NCBI GenBank assembly: GCA_028386065.3
Contig: JAKUCV010002002.1
Location: forward strand, 39,936 to 103,935
Direction of reading: 5' to 3'
DNA length: 64,000 bases
DNA from: Turnera subulata
Taxonomy: Eukaryota > Streptophyta > Magnoliopsida > Malpighiales > Passifloraceae
Both the position numbers and the translations under genes were made by a program. Below are positions 1 through 10,705 of the stretch, one piece after another. Under the pieces are notes generated by a model. That model was given only the letters and a program-made list of their open reading frames with translations. It did no database searches and was not told the DNA's origin. Within the stretch, counting starts at the first letter, position 1, and every line of letters begins with the position of its first letter.

Positions 1-297
1 TCTGATCATCGATCAGCTAACCTGTATAAAACTGTGAGGGGGTGAGACCAACCACTGTCTCACCGCAGACAAATAAACCAATAATATACAAAACAAATCA
101 ACTACAAGTACACCGGCAATGGCAACAGCAAACACAGAGCACAACAATTCACAATACATAACACCAGTCATCACCAGACTTCAACCATCACTATCATTAT
201 TTATATTATTATCTTTGTTATTAAGGTTAAGTATTTTATTTAGGGCCCTCTACTGTGTGCGTCGAGCTCGGTCCCGTCTCATGAGACAACCAGGCAT

Positions 298-350
298 AAG
301 CCCAAATAAACCAGGCACGAAGCCCAAATAAACCAGGCACGAAGCCCAAA
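298..350. repeat. 22-bp tandem repeat
   Basis: A 22-bp unit built around CCCAAATAAACCAGGCACGA is repeated about 2.3 times head to tail inside the probable LTR. A GA-rich run follows it at about 357-420. Confidence 0.8.
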
Positions 351-1790
351 CATATCCAGAGAGAGAGAGAGAGAGAGAAAGAGGGAGGTAGAAAGGGGGA
401 GATAGAAAGAGGGAGGTAGAATCGGCCATCACAGGCCCACATGCAAACCCGCATGCCATCCCGAGGGGTATTACTTCCCGCTCGAACCAACCGGTCAACA
501 GCCCCACAGTAGGCTTTATTATAATTCGTTACTCTCATTATTCTTTAAGAGTTGCACCATACGTTATTGTCAAACATCGTTGTGTGGATTTAATATCTTA
601 ATCTCAAATCCGGGCCGCAGCCCATAGTCCACCACACAAACCATAAATCTATATCTCATGTGTTTGTCATAACCAAATAAGTCATAGTAGACAGGCACAA
701 TACATCACATCAGACAAACAGGCTACATATTCAGGCACACCACGTCATAGGTAACATCAACATAATTCACTTTGCAAATAGCAACAACAGCACAACAGGC
801 AAACATGCATACAGCATTAAAGATCAAACAAATAACACCACTTTATATTCCAAAACAATCAACCGAGCATTGTAGGCAGTAATGCATACAAAGGTTTATA
901 AGTCCTCACCTGAAACGTGAGAGTCACTTGGAAAGCCGGCACATATTCAGCTACTCCATATGTATATCCATTGCCTAACAAATAGACACATGTACCATAA
1001 GGTGAATGTATGCACGCTAGGTATGCACCACGAAATTATGGGTAACAGTCCTTCACCCGGCATGGCATAAATAAGGATTAGGATACACTTCTAATTAGTT
1101 TTATTAGAAAGAAAACAATGTTTGAAAACTGGAACCTACTTAGAATCTTGAAAACGGCTTATGGTACATGAAACCCAAGGACATAATTATTAACTCCATT
1201 TGAGTAAGGGCACAAAACCAAATATCCAAAACTAGCATGAATTAAGACATTTTATGACCTCGTTGGAAACCTTCTACCCTTGAAAACAATTTATAGCAGT
1301 TACTGTCAACTTCTAAGACATGTCCATGGCCTAGCTTAGCTACTTGGATAACAATAAAGGTTTACTGGAAAACCAATCCATGTGCACTGCACTAAAGCGG
1401 TCATGATACACTCAACACAATGCCAAGGTGTAACATCAAAGCACTAGGCCTATGTGATAACAATTTCTTATAGAAAACTTTCATAAATGAAGTTACAAAA
1501 ATTCCATGAATAGTAATTATGAATCCACAGCACCATACTCCATAACAAGCCTATTGGACTCGAACAGACCCTTTTGGTCATAAGCCTTACATCATCATGG
1601 ATTGAAAACAATTTAAATGTCGTGTATAGGAACAAATGCAAAGGGTACGTAAGCTTGCGTCTACCAAAGGCCAACTCACAATTTATGAAAGTTTGTAAAC
1701 AACGACTTAATAAGACTCATTAGCAACCCAGACACCACTGAAGAAAACAGTCCACCAATTTAGCATATTTAATGTTCTAGAACCGCTAGT

Positions 1791-1856
1791 CCATAGTACC
1801 ACTTACTGTCAAGTTACACATAATCCATAGTACCACTTACTGTCAAGTTACACATG
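1791..1856. repeat. Exact 32-bp direct repeat, period 34
   Basis: The 32-bp block at 1791-1822 (starting TCCATAGTACC) recurs without mismatch at 1825-1856, separated by two bases. It is probably a recent replication-slippage duplication inside the retroelement. Confidence 0.9.
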
Positions 1857-3107
1857 ACAACCAGCTACCAAATGGGATTCCCTGCAACCGTTTACACTCA
1901 AGAACTCCCAATCATAAGTTAATGTATTATTTTAAAAGCTACAATTTCTTTTAATATCCAAGAAACAACTCGGGTGTTAACCACGTGCTCATGGCAATCC
2001 ACATATACACATGGTCTTGCAATATAAGTGTCATCTCTTGATCCCAAGATAAACACGTCTCACAACAAGACTCATAGCAAGGTTTATACACATGCACAAG
2101 ACAAAAGTTGTTATAATATAATTCTCAAAACGAGTTGTCCAACAGACTGAAATCCCAATCAGTTACATATATTCCAAAATTAGATAAAACATGGCATCAC
2201 AGCATCGGACTATGTCCTACCCACAAAACTATACCATTCCAAATCACGAACCTCAAATTCTATCACACAGTCCAAATCAGTTTCCACAAAGCGTACACCA
2301 GCAATTTTACGCAGAAAATGGTTTCTGGTTACGTACCAAAATTGCAGCATAACTGAGAAATCACCAGGCCTAGTCCAATTTAATCACGCAGGACACCACC
2401 TCTCCACCATTAACAACACATACAAACAAGAGAAACCCGATAAACAAGTCCCGGTCAGCAAAGAAAGAGGGGAAAGGCGAAATACACAAAAGAGAAGGAA
2501 GAAGAAAGCAGGGTTGCAACGGGTTCTTACCCGAATAACAAGTTCGACTACACCAGGGGCGGCGGCGACTGCTCGCCGTGAGCTGGCGCCCAATCCTCGA
2601 GCCGCTGCTCGTCCTCCCTATCTCGTTGAACACAACCCGTACCACTAGACGTTGGACCCGCATAAGACCAACACCCAAACTCGTCGGCCTCCCTCTGCCA
2701 ACATCTCGAAGAAGGCGGCGACGACTCGTGCCATCACGCAGCACACACTCCGTCGTGCACAGAAGCTGGGTCTCGCCTTAGTCTCCTCTACAGATAGCGG
2801 CGGCGACAGCGATGTGGAAAAGAAGGGAGGTGGCGGCGTGAGCGTGGCTGCTCGGGACTTGGTGGCAGCGGGATGATGGTGACGGAGAGTAAAGGAGATG
2901 GAGAAGGGAAAAGAGCAAAAGAGAAGAAAAGGGAGTAGGGGAAACTTGGTATCCGATTAGCACCACTCTTTGGGGAAGGGAAAAATCTGGGTGCAAACAG
3001 GGGAGAGGAAGTCGTGGGGAGAGGGCGGCGGTAGAGAAGAAACCAAAGAGAAAGAGAAGTGAAACGAAACAGAAAAGAAAAGAGGAAGAGGTTAGGGTTG
3101 GCCGGCC

Positions 3108-3135
3108 TAGACCAAAACGACGTCGTTTTGGTCTA
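3108..3135. repeat. Perfect 28-bp palindrome with an ACGT-type core
   Basis: The sequence is a perfect inverted repeat around GACGTC, with half-site TAGACCAAAACGAC. About 70 bp further on, at 3203-3226, a second copy of the design (ACTCAAAACGAC and its mirror) has a single mismatch. Both lie near the start of the probable LTR, where cis-regulatory sites often lie. Plant bZIP factors bind ACGT cores; that link is inference. Confidence 0.75.
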
Positions 3136-3582
3136 AGGCGCGGTCAACTCCCTCCCAGTCAACGCGCGCTAGAGTTAGGTTTTTTTTTTTTTTTTACTTT
3201 AACTCAAAACGACGTAGTTTTGAGTGGCTCTACGATAAACTCCATGTTTCACCCCGGAACTCCAATTGTTCCCCAACAACCCGAATAAGGATAAATTTCA
3301 AATGTAAAAATAATATTCTCATAGAGAATATATTAGTTATAACAATAATTTCTTAACCAAAGATTCTCGGAAATTCCGCGAGGGTAAAAGTGGAAGTTAA
3401 ATACCAGAAATTTTTTTTTTAAAATTCCGAAAAAATAAATTAACGAAATTCGGGGCGTTACACCAGGTCATCGTTGTCAAGGAAAACAACTCTTTCTCGT
3501 CCACCTGGACTTCTCTGACTTGGAACCTGAACTCTCCACACCTGACTCTTCGAACTCAGACTCTTTTGATCCGTAGGTTTCT

Positions 3583-6500
3583 TTGAATGCTATTACAGGG
3601 AACCATGACAGTGACACCTTCTGCCTATATGGTACTCTTTTTCGGAAAACTATTCATATTCTTATTGATTCTGGCAGTTCCCATAACTTTTTGGATGCTA
3701 GTGTGGCCAAACGATTGCATCTCCCTTGCACTTCTATTCCGCCATTATCCATAACTATTGCTAATGGGTTTATGATTCAGTATTCTACTATGTGTTCTGG
3801 TTTATGCTGGTCTATGCAGGGTTGCCATCTTACTGCTGATTTCTACATTATTCCTCTCAATCACTATTCTATGATTTTGGGAATTCACTGGCTGCGTACT
3901 CTTGATCAAATAACTTGCAATTTCAATACTCTTATTATGCAGTTCCACCTTAAGAACAAACTGATCACTCTTACTGGTATCCAACCCACTCCCATATCTC
4001 CTATGACAGAAACTCAATTACACAAACTCCTACTGCATCCTCAACATATATCATCCCTCCACTTGTGCTATGCCACTACTGCCCCTTCTCCTCCTTCCCC
4101 CACCATAGCAAGTACCCTTGAATTCCTACTTCCTCTTTTATAGGAATACATGGACATTTTTCAGGAACCCACTACCTTACCTCTTGCCCGCTCTTTTGAT
4201 CACCAAATTCCACTACTCCCAAACACTGCTCCTATAAACCTTCGGCCTTACCGCCACAATACCTTTCAAAAAGACACTATTGAAACCATGGTCAAGGATA
4301 TGTTGAGCACCGGTGTAATTCAACACAGTAAGAGCCCTTTTGCTGCACCAGTGGTCCTAATCAAGAAAAAAGATGGTTCTACTCGGTTTTGCGTGGATTA
4401 TCGCACCCTCAACCAGCACACCGTCAAGGACAAATATCCTATTCCTGTCATTGAGGAACTATTAGAGGAGCTGCATGGTTCCTTCATATTTTCCAAGTTG
4501 GATCTGCGTTCGGGGTACCATCAGATTAGAATGGACCCTGCAGATGTCTTCAAAACCGCTTTCAAGACTCAAAATGGCCATTATGAATTCCTGGTCATGC
4601 CCTTTGGGTTGACCAATGCTCCCTCCACTTTTCAGTGTATTATGAATGAGATTTACATGCCTTACCTTCGCAAGTTTATCTTGGTTTTCTTGGATGATAT
4701 ATTGGTTTATAGTCGCACCCCTACTAAGCATATCACACACTTGTGGATTGCTTTATCCATTCTTCGTCAGAATCAGTTTTATGCTAAGATGAGCAAGTGT
4801 CTATTTGGTGTTCCTCAGGTGGCTTATCTCGGCCATGTTGTCTCTGCTGCGGGGGTCTCCACTGATCCTTCCAAGATTGAAGCAGTCGTGCAATGGTCGT
4901 GCCCCACTACTTTTAAACAACTCTGAGGGTTCCTTGGGTTGGCTAATTATTACCGGCGATTTATTCGACACTATGGGCATGTCTGCCGCCCACTCTTTGA
5001 TATTCTGAAATTAGACAGCTTTACTTGGAATGCTGCAGCTCAAGAAGCTTTTGAACAATTGCAACGGTTGCTAACTAATGCTCTTTTCCTTGCTCTTTCA
5101 GACTTCTCTCAGCCTTTGATTGTGGAAACAGATGCTTCGGGAGTTGGTTTAGGTGTTGTTTTGATGCAAAATGGCCATCCAATTGCTTTTATTAGCACCA
5201 CTTTGAGCCCTCGCCACCATTCTCTATCGATTTATGAACGAGAACTTTTGGCCATCCTCTTTGCAGTAAAAAAATGGGAGCACTATCTTCAAGCTCGTCA
5301 CTTTATTATCCGAACCGACCACCAAAGTCTGAAATACTTGCTGGAGCAAAAAGTATCTATTCCTAGCCAACACTACTGGTTGGGAAAGCTAATGTCATTC
5401 GACTATGAAGTACAATACAAGCAGGGCAGCTCCAACAAATCCGCATATGTTCTTTCTTGCATCCATTGTTCCCAGATACAATTAATGGCTATGACCTCAG
5501 TTTCTTCTGATTTGTTACAACAGCTCCAGCAAGGCTGGCAGACTGACTCCTCGGTTCTTAAATTGATCCAAGAACTGCAACTTAATCCAGGATCTCACTC
5601 CAAATATACCCTTGTCGATGGCTTACTCAAGCGGAAAGGTAAACTAGTCGTTCCTTCTAATTCCGCTTTACAGCACCATATTATCTCTATCTATCATACT
5701 TCTTCTATTGGAGGTCATTCTGGCATCCACGCTACAATCCAAAAGGTTGCTTCTCTCTTTTATTGGAAAGGCATGGAGAAACATATTTGCCAATTTATTC
5801 GGGAATGTGACACTTGCTAGCGATGTAAGTATGATAATTCTACATCTCCTGGGCTCCTACAGCCTCTTCCTCTACCATCAGGTGTATTCACTGACCTTAG
5901 TATGGATTTCATCGAAGGCTTGCCTATTTGTAAAGGCAAATCTGTGATTTTTGTGGTAGTTGATCGTTTCACCAAGTAAGCGCATTTTGCTGCCCTTGCC
6001 CACCCTTATACAGCATCCATGGTCGCAAAACTATTCTTGGATACGGTCTACAAGCTTCATGGATTTCCAGAAACGATAACCAGTGACCGTGATCCCATTT
6101 TTCTCAGCCGCTTTTGGAAAGAGCTGTTTAGGTTGCAGGGGGTGCAACTGCAGTACTCCACGGCTTATCACCCGCAAACGGATGGCCAAACGGAGGTGGT
6201 TAACCGTTGTTTGGAGTCTTATCTCCACAGTATGCTCTTAGACTCTCCCAAGGAGTGGATTTCCTGGCTTAGTCTCGTAGAGTACTGGTATAATACCACC
6301 TTTCATACTTCCTTGAAAACTACACCATTTGAAGCTTTATATGGATATCCGCCTCCTATTCATGTTCCATATTTTCCCAAGGATTCTCCTGTCGAGTATG
6401 TGGACCAGTTACTCTTGGCTCGGGAACAGTTATTGGGTAAGCTTCGTTCCAACTTACTTGTTGCCCAAAACCGTATGACAGCACAAGCCAATAAACATCA

Positions 6501-7011
6501 CACGGACAGGGAATTCTCCGTTGGCGATTGGGTCTATTTGAAACTCAAGCCTTATTGCCAACATTCAGTCCAATCTCGCTCTTTGCCCAAGCTGGAACCT
6601 CGCTACTTTGGACCCATTCAGATATTGGCTCGTATTGGCAAGGTAGCTTATAAGCTTGCCCTTCCCCCATCTGCTGCCATCCACAATGTTTTCCATGTCT
6701 CCTTGTTGCGCAGACATATTGGGGCTAATCCAGTCATTCCTTGCTCTTCTCCATTGCCCACGGCTACTAGTGAACCTCCACAACCTGTTGCTATCCTTGG
6801 CCGACAAATGGTTCGCCAGGGTAACACAGCTGCCACTCAATGGCTCATTCATTGGACGGATAGCTCCCCTGCCGATGCTACCTGGGAATTGGCTGATGAT
6901 TTACGCTTGCGATTTCCTGCCTTCTATGCTGCTCAAACTTACTTCCCTGCCCTTGAGGACAAGGGAATCAACGGGGGGACATTGATATGGTGTGATACAT
7001 GTCGTTGGTAG
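3583..7011 (+). pseudogene. Chromovirus gag-pol polyprotein remnant, interrupted by stop codons
   Basis: This is the coding part of the chromovirus, in one frame throughout. The pieces are protease (3583-4143), reverse transcriptase (4150-4926), RNase H plus integrase zinc finger (4939-5820) and integrase core plus chromodomain (6019-7011). They are separated by single in-frame stops rather than frameshifts, so decay has been by point mutation. The TGA at 4924 fits methylcytosine deamination. In an intact element the product is cleaved by its own protease to copy and insert the element. The copy here cannot make a full polyprotein. Confidence 0.9.
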
Positions 7012-7061
7012 TATATGTTATGTGTGTGTGTTGTCGTTCATGTAAACTCTGGGTGGGGATA

Positions 7062-7299
7062 TGTTACCTCACCAAAGGTCAGCTTTTATTATTATTTACT
7101 TAAGTATTTGTGAGGCGGTTATGCTTTTACTATATATGGGGAAACAGGGTAGAGGGTATAGCATGGAGGAGAATAGTGGGAAAAGGGAATTATCTTAATT
7201 GTTCTCTGGACTCTCTTCTCTCGTCTATTTACTATTAGTGAAGCCCTCCTCTTCCCTTATTATCTTCATTCTTCTTTATTAGTTGTCTTGGCCGTAACA
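7062..7299 (+). repeat. 3' LTR of the chromovirus (238 bp) with preceding polypurine tract
   Basis: The LTR starts TGTTAC and ends GTAACA, a perfect 6-bp terminal inverted repeat. A polypurine tract (GGGTGGGGA, 7051-7059) lies just before it, as needed for plus-strand priming. The outer edge is confirmed by the uninterrupted paralogous locus: the sequence after 7299 (GAGCACTGCGAACC) matches 12713 onward. The target duplication cannot be read because the 5' LTR is outside the window or lost. Confidence 0.9.
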
Positions 7300-7560
7300 G
7301 AGCACTGCGAACCTGAACCTCCCTTCAAAATTGACGAGAATCATCCATGTTCTTTCCTGGGGATCGTAGGCCACTATTTCCTCATCTTTCTCCGGAAAGA
7401 ATAATAACTTCATCATAATCCTATAAAAATGCCAAAGGCTTCAATGGAATATGGAACATCAGCTTAGTACAGGAGTCCATTAGAATCTCAACCACGAAAA
7501 ACACAAAGTTGGCCCGAAATGACGGCAGGATGCAAACACAGATAAACATTTACCAAGATG
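7300..7560 (-). pseudogene. Relic of an F-box gene 3' end (left unit)
   Basis: On the minus strand this aligns with the last ~90 codons of the F-box gene at 7847-8947, for example the shared blocks GATCGTAGGCCACTATTTCCT and CACAAAGTTGGCCCGAAATG. It carries internal deletions and has no F-box domain. The chromovirus LTR ends inside this relic. A near-identical relic lies at 12681-12965, so the relic existed before the block was duplicated. Confidence 0.8.
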
Positions 7561-7846
7561 AGCTGTCGAGGCCCACTTTCATCCTTTAATATTAAGAAAA
7601 AAATACTTTAGAAGCAACAATAGAAAACAAAGGAAAGTGTCAATGCGTGGTAAGGAATTTAAAGTTTAAACTAACAAAAGGCAGTATCACGAGCTCCATG
7701 AATAGCACCAAAACAAAATAAGAGAGTACATTTAATCAATCAGACATCTATATAGTCTATTATTCTGTTTCCCATTCCCAACTCCAACCTCTCTTCAAGA
7801 CTCCTGCATGTTCCTTCCTCAGGATCTTAGGCCACCATTACATTAA

Positions 7847-8947
7847 TCAGACATCTCTATAGTTTATTATTTTGTTTCCCATTTCCAACCCCAACCTCTC
7901 TTCAAATTTGACGAGACTCCTGCATGTTCTATCCTCAGGATCGTAGGCCACTATTTCCTGATCTTTCTCTGAAAAGATAATAACTTCATCGTCCTCCGAG
8001 AATGCCAAAGGCTTCACCAAATAGGAACCCGGTGCTGTGATGGTGCACACCTTAGTCCAGGAATCCATTACCATATACTCCTTCATCTCCCACAGAGAAA
8101 ACTTAGAATCACAAGTACAAAAGGCACAAAGTTGGCCCGAAATGACGGCCAAGGATGCAGTGTCACAGAAATATTTACCACGAGACTGAGGCACTTGGAT
8201 TAGTGTCTGTGTCTCCCATTCCAAATCAAACCTAAATATGAGACTCCTATTTTTGTGAAGACTACTACCACAAAACAGAACCCAATCCTCATCATCATGC
8301 TTGGACCAATCATCACCAGACAACCAATGTGGGTTTCCATTCAATATGGCTAAATTATGGAAACCAATTTTCTCAGCAGAAGGGAACTGTATAACTCTTG
8401 ACCAACAATTCTGCTTCAAAGAAAAAACTCCAAACAATGCATGCTCACCATGTATCTTTGTCAGCACTCCCACCAACTTATAGTCATCAGTGCAGGAATC
8501 GTAATAAACCCAATGGGGACAGAAATAGTAAGCACCCCAGATATATGGGCATTCTCTGTGTTCATTGGTAGATGGGTTTAAAAGCCACTTTACCATGTCG
8601 TTATCCAAAATCAACCAACCATCACTAGGAGAAGAGGAGACAGTGGGACGATGAAGAGTATTAGATGGTTTTTGTGGGGAAGGGAACTCATGCTTGTCCA
8701 TTACCATTGTAGAACAGTCAAGAATGGAGTAGTGATCAGCAGCAGATGAGATGAAAAGCTTTTGGCTATGATTTATTCCCTTTCTGGTAAGGGACCTGAT
8801 CAATCTACGCCATGATTTACAAACACAAAGGAAGCGATGCAGGGATTTGGTGGGGAGTCTTGACAGGATTAGCTCTATCAGATCGGGTGGCAGATATTCC
8901 GTCATCTTCATCGATTCTCTCATGTCTTGCTTCTTTTCTTTCATCAT
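7847..8947 (-). CDS. F-box protein with FBA-type C-terminal domain (copy 1)
   Basis: Single-exon gene of 366 aa. An N-terminal F-box (about residues 17-57, containing LPPDLIELILSRLPTKS and the VCKSWRRLI helix) would bind SKP1 and so recruit an SCF ubiquitin ligase. The remainder resembles the F-box-associated (FBA_1) substrate domain, with typical FCGSSL, SLWEMKEY and LAFSEDDEVIIF segments. CPR1/CPR30-like proteins belong to this family; the substrate here is unknown. The frame is intact and 366 aa is normal. A second Met at residue 14 could also start it. It is about 85-90% identical to the copy at 15026-16123. The region just past the stop (7741-7846) holds a tandem duplicate of the last ~105 bp of the gene, also present beside copy 2. 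Confidence 0.9.
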   Translation of the reverse strand: MMKEKKQDMRESMKMTEYLPPDLIELILSRLPTKSLHRFLCVCKSWRRLIRSLTRKGINHSQKLFISSAADHYSILDCSTMVMDKHEFPSPQKPSNTLHRPTVSSSPSDGWLILDNDMVKWLLNPSTNEHRECPYIWGAYYFCPHWVYYDSCTDDYKLVGVLTKIHGEHALFGVFSLKQNCWSRVIQFPSAEKIGFHNLAILNGNPHWLSGDDWSKHDDEDWVLFCGSSLHKNRSLIFRFDLEWETQTLIQVPQSRGKYFCDTASLAVISGQLCAFCTCDSKFSLWEMKEYMVMDSWTKVCTITAPGSYLVKPLAFSEDDEVIIFSEKDQEIVAYDPEDRTCRSLVKFEERLGLEMGNKIINYRDV

Positions 8948-8972
8948 TCCTGTCCACAGTTAAAAAAAATAA

Positions 8973-9826
8973 TACTCCCTCCGTTTATTATTATAAGATA
9001 TTTAAGGATATGTTGCTGAACTTTTTTAATAAAGTAATTAATGTGGCCTAAATAATTAATATGAATGTAAATAGCAATATACCAAAGTATTCCTTTATGA
9101 AAATTTTATTTACACAATTTTTTCACTAATGTACGTAGGGTTATATTTAGAAATTAAACATTGAATGATTCATAGAAATTCTAAAACCTAAAACGAATTA
9201 TAATAGTAATTTATTAAAATTTTCGTCATGAAAAAAATTATTGCAGGAATAAATTCAAATAATAATAATAAAAAAAATCATACTCGTAAAATCATAATAA
9301 ATAGTAAAGGATGAAAAATTTTAAATGTATAATAATAAGAGGAGAAAAGCGATGAAAACGTGAAAACATAGATTGATATTTATTCCAGTAATAAGGTAGC
9401 AAAAATTAAGGGCTTACCTAATGGTGTGCATCCGGTTTTTGTCTTTCTTTTTTTACACACAATAAAAAACACATAGCTAGAAAAAAAAAAAACAAAAAGT
9501 GGAGGAAACTCGACTAGACTATTATAGGAATGAGGTTATTTGCGTCCACCAGACACTGAACACAACAACTTGATAAAACCAATGGCCTACCGGCAAGGTA
9601 ACGGTCTGGTTGATGAGAAGAAAAAAAAAGAAACGAACGCCGCTAAGTGTAACTAACCGTTTCCAACCGGCCGGTTTCGCGGGTTTAGGGCAACCGCTTG
9701 AACAATGCCCTGTTTTTTTCTGGATGAAGTGGTGGTGGCTGGTGGCCGTTCCACCTCGTCGGCGACGACTATGGTGAAGGGAAATAAAGAAGGACGTCTA
9801 CACAGAGACAAAACAAAACAAAAGGA
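8973..9826. mobile_element. ~850-bp segment present in the left unit only, with a Stowaway-like terminus
   Basis: Upstream of F-box copy 1 the alignment with copy 2 breaks at about 8972 (after AATAATA) and resumes at about 9827 (AAGAGGTTTGGTTATGG). The left edge reads CTCCCTCCGTTTATTATTATAAG after TA, which resembles the end of a Stowaway/mariner-type MITE. The matching inverted end was not found, so it may be a truncated or composite insertion. No coding potential was seen. The presence/absence is seen directly; the class is inference. Confidence 0.45.
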
Positions 9827-9998
9827 TGAGAAGAGGTTTGGTTATGGCGGCTCTATCTAGATTTTTTTTGGTGTGATTAGGTTAGATGGGAGAGGCGCGT
9901 CTAGTGTTAGGTTTTACATGATGCAATGTCTGTAGTAGTAGGAGAGCAGGAGGAAGGATTTGTGTACTAGTAGGCGAGAAAAATCACCCTCGTTCGTT
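9827..9998. other. Duplicated F-box upstream region
   Basis: This stretch matches the region upstream of F-box copy 2 (about 16175-16350), including GTGTGATTAGGTTAGATGGG, GTTAGGTTTTACATGATG and GTAGTAGTAGGAGAGCAGGA. It shows that the duplicated block extends past the F-box coding region and probably includes its promoter. Confidence 0.75.
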
Positions 9999-10260
9999 GC
10001 GGGTGAAAATAAAAAAAATAAACACATATCATATAAAACTATGTTTCCTAATGGGCTGCTACTCGAATGGGAAAATGGATAATGACCTGTTTCCATGTGG
10101 TGTTGATTTGGGTCCAGGGCCCATTGGCTGTCTAATCTTAAACTTATATAATTACCTTCTCTTTATTCCAATGAATTCTTTCTTTTTGCCATTACAGCTA
10201 ATGATGAATTAATTCTGTATGTGTTCTAAATTAATATTACGGGACTGTAACAATTTATAT

Positions 10261-10617
10261 TACTCCCTCCGTTCCACCCAAGCTGCCATCTCAAGAAAAA
10301 CAATGTCCCGCATCTTACAAATTCTGGATAACTTTAACCACCTTTTGTTAAAATAATCTTTAATGCTCTCTTCCAAATTTATCATCTCTTTATCTTTCTC
10401 TTTAATCTTTTATAATTATATAATTTAAACAAACTTTATCTAAATTAAATCAAAACTAATTATTTCCTTTATTGTGCCACAAAACTAATTTAACCACTTT
10501 TGATAACCTTTAATGCTATCTTCAAAACTTATCCTCTCTTTATCTTTCTCTTTCATCTAGGATAAATTAGACAATTTAAACAAACTTCATCCAAATTAAA
10601 TCAAAACTAATTATTTA
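10261..10617. mobile_element. MITE-like repeat, left unit, internally duplicated and lacking its right end
   Basis: It starts TACTCCCTCCGTTCCACCCA, a Stowaway-like terminus. It contains a ~130-bp block twice (about 10330-10467 and 10487-10617, sharing CTCTTTATCTTTCTCTTT and CAAACTTTATCTAAATTAAATC-like segments). The same block occurs once at 16359-16570, which keeps the opposite end. The element breaks off directly against the receptor-kinase exon relic at 10622. Confidence 0.6.
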
Positions 10618-10621
10618 TGAA

Positions 10622-10705
10622 GCATCCTGAAGCAGAGGCAAAACCAAGCATCCTGAAGCAGCTCGCAGCAGTAATCAGGAAAACAAAGAGTTTCCCAGCA
10701 AGCAT
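10622..10705 (-). pseudogene. Relic of a receptor-kinase first exon (signal peptide)
   Basis: On the minus strand this reads as a signal peptide beginning [11 protein letters not shown] and containing SCFR. It is clearly related to exon 1 of the intact receptor kinase at 25833-25929, which begins [11 protein letters not shown] and has CCFR. The flanking 5' leader is similar too (a CTAAGCAAGT-like block). A stop follows after ~32 codons and no other kinase exon is nearby. It is best read as the last trace of the left unit's receptor kinase. Confidence 0.65.

Larger units (their letters stand above)
1..3462 (-). mobile_element. Probable long LTR (or LTR plus leader) of a gypsy-type retrotransposon, cut by the window start
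   Basis: Read on the minus strand, this stretch begins at 3462 with TGTAACGCCCCGAATTTCG, a start typical of long LTRs of plant gypsy elements. It stops abruptly where the gag-pol of another element resumes at 3463. No protein domain is recognisable in any frame, which fits a multi-kilobase LTR of the kind found in Tekay/Del chromoviruses. No tRNA primer-binding site and no second LTR end were found, so the other boundary lies before base 1. The short ORFs in it are not conserved-looking. The assignment to one LTR is inference; the LTR-like terminus is seen directly. Confidence 0.6.
3463..7299 (+). mobile_element. Decayed Ty3/gypsy chromovirus: gag end, pol and 3' LTR
   Basis: One reading frame can be followed from the end of a gag zinc knuckle (GHRC at 3463) to 7011. 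In order it shows an aspartic protease motif (DSGSSHNF, about 3670), reverse transcriptase (FLDDILVYS, about 4690), RNase H (first Asp near 5131), an HHCC integrase zinc site, an integrase core (DRDP near 6090, then TEVVNR) and a C-terminal chromodomain-like stretch ending near 6950. The chromodomain marks a chromovirus; the short LTR suggests a Reina-like clade, which is inference. In-frame stops at 3574, 4141, 4924, 5818 and 5977 make it non-functional. The 5' LTR and most of gag are missing because another element is joined at 3462/3463. Confidence 0.92.

Noticed and set aside
2370..2744. 124-codon minus-strand ORF
   Set aside because: It sits in the probable LTR, has low-complexity Arg/Ser content and no domain; it overlaps an ORF on the opposite strand.
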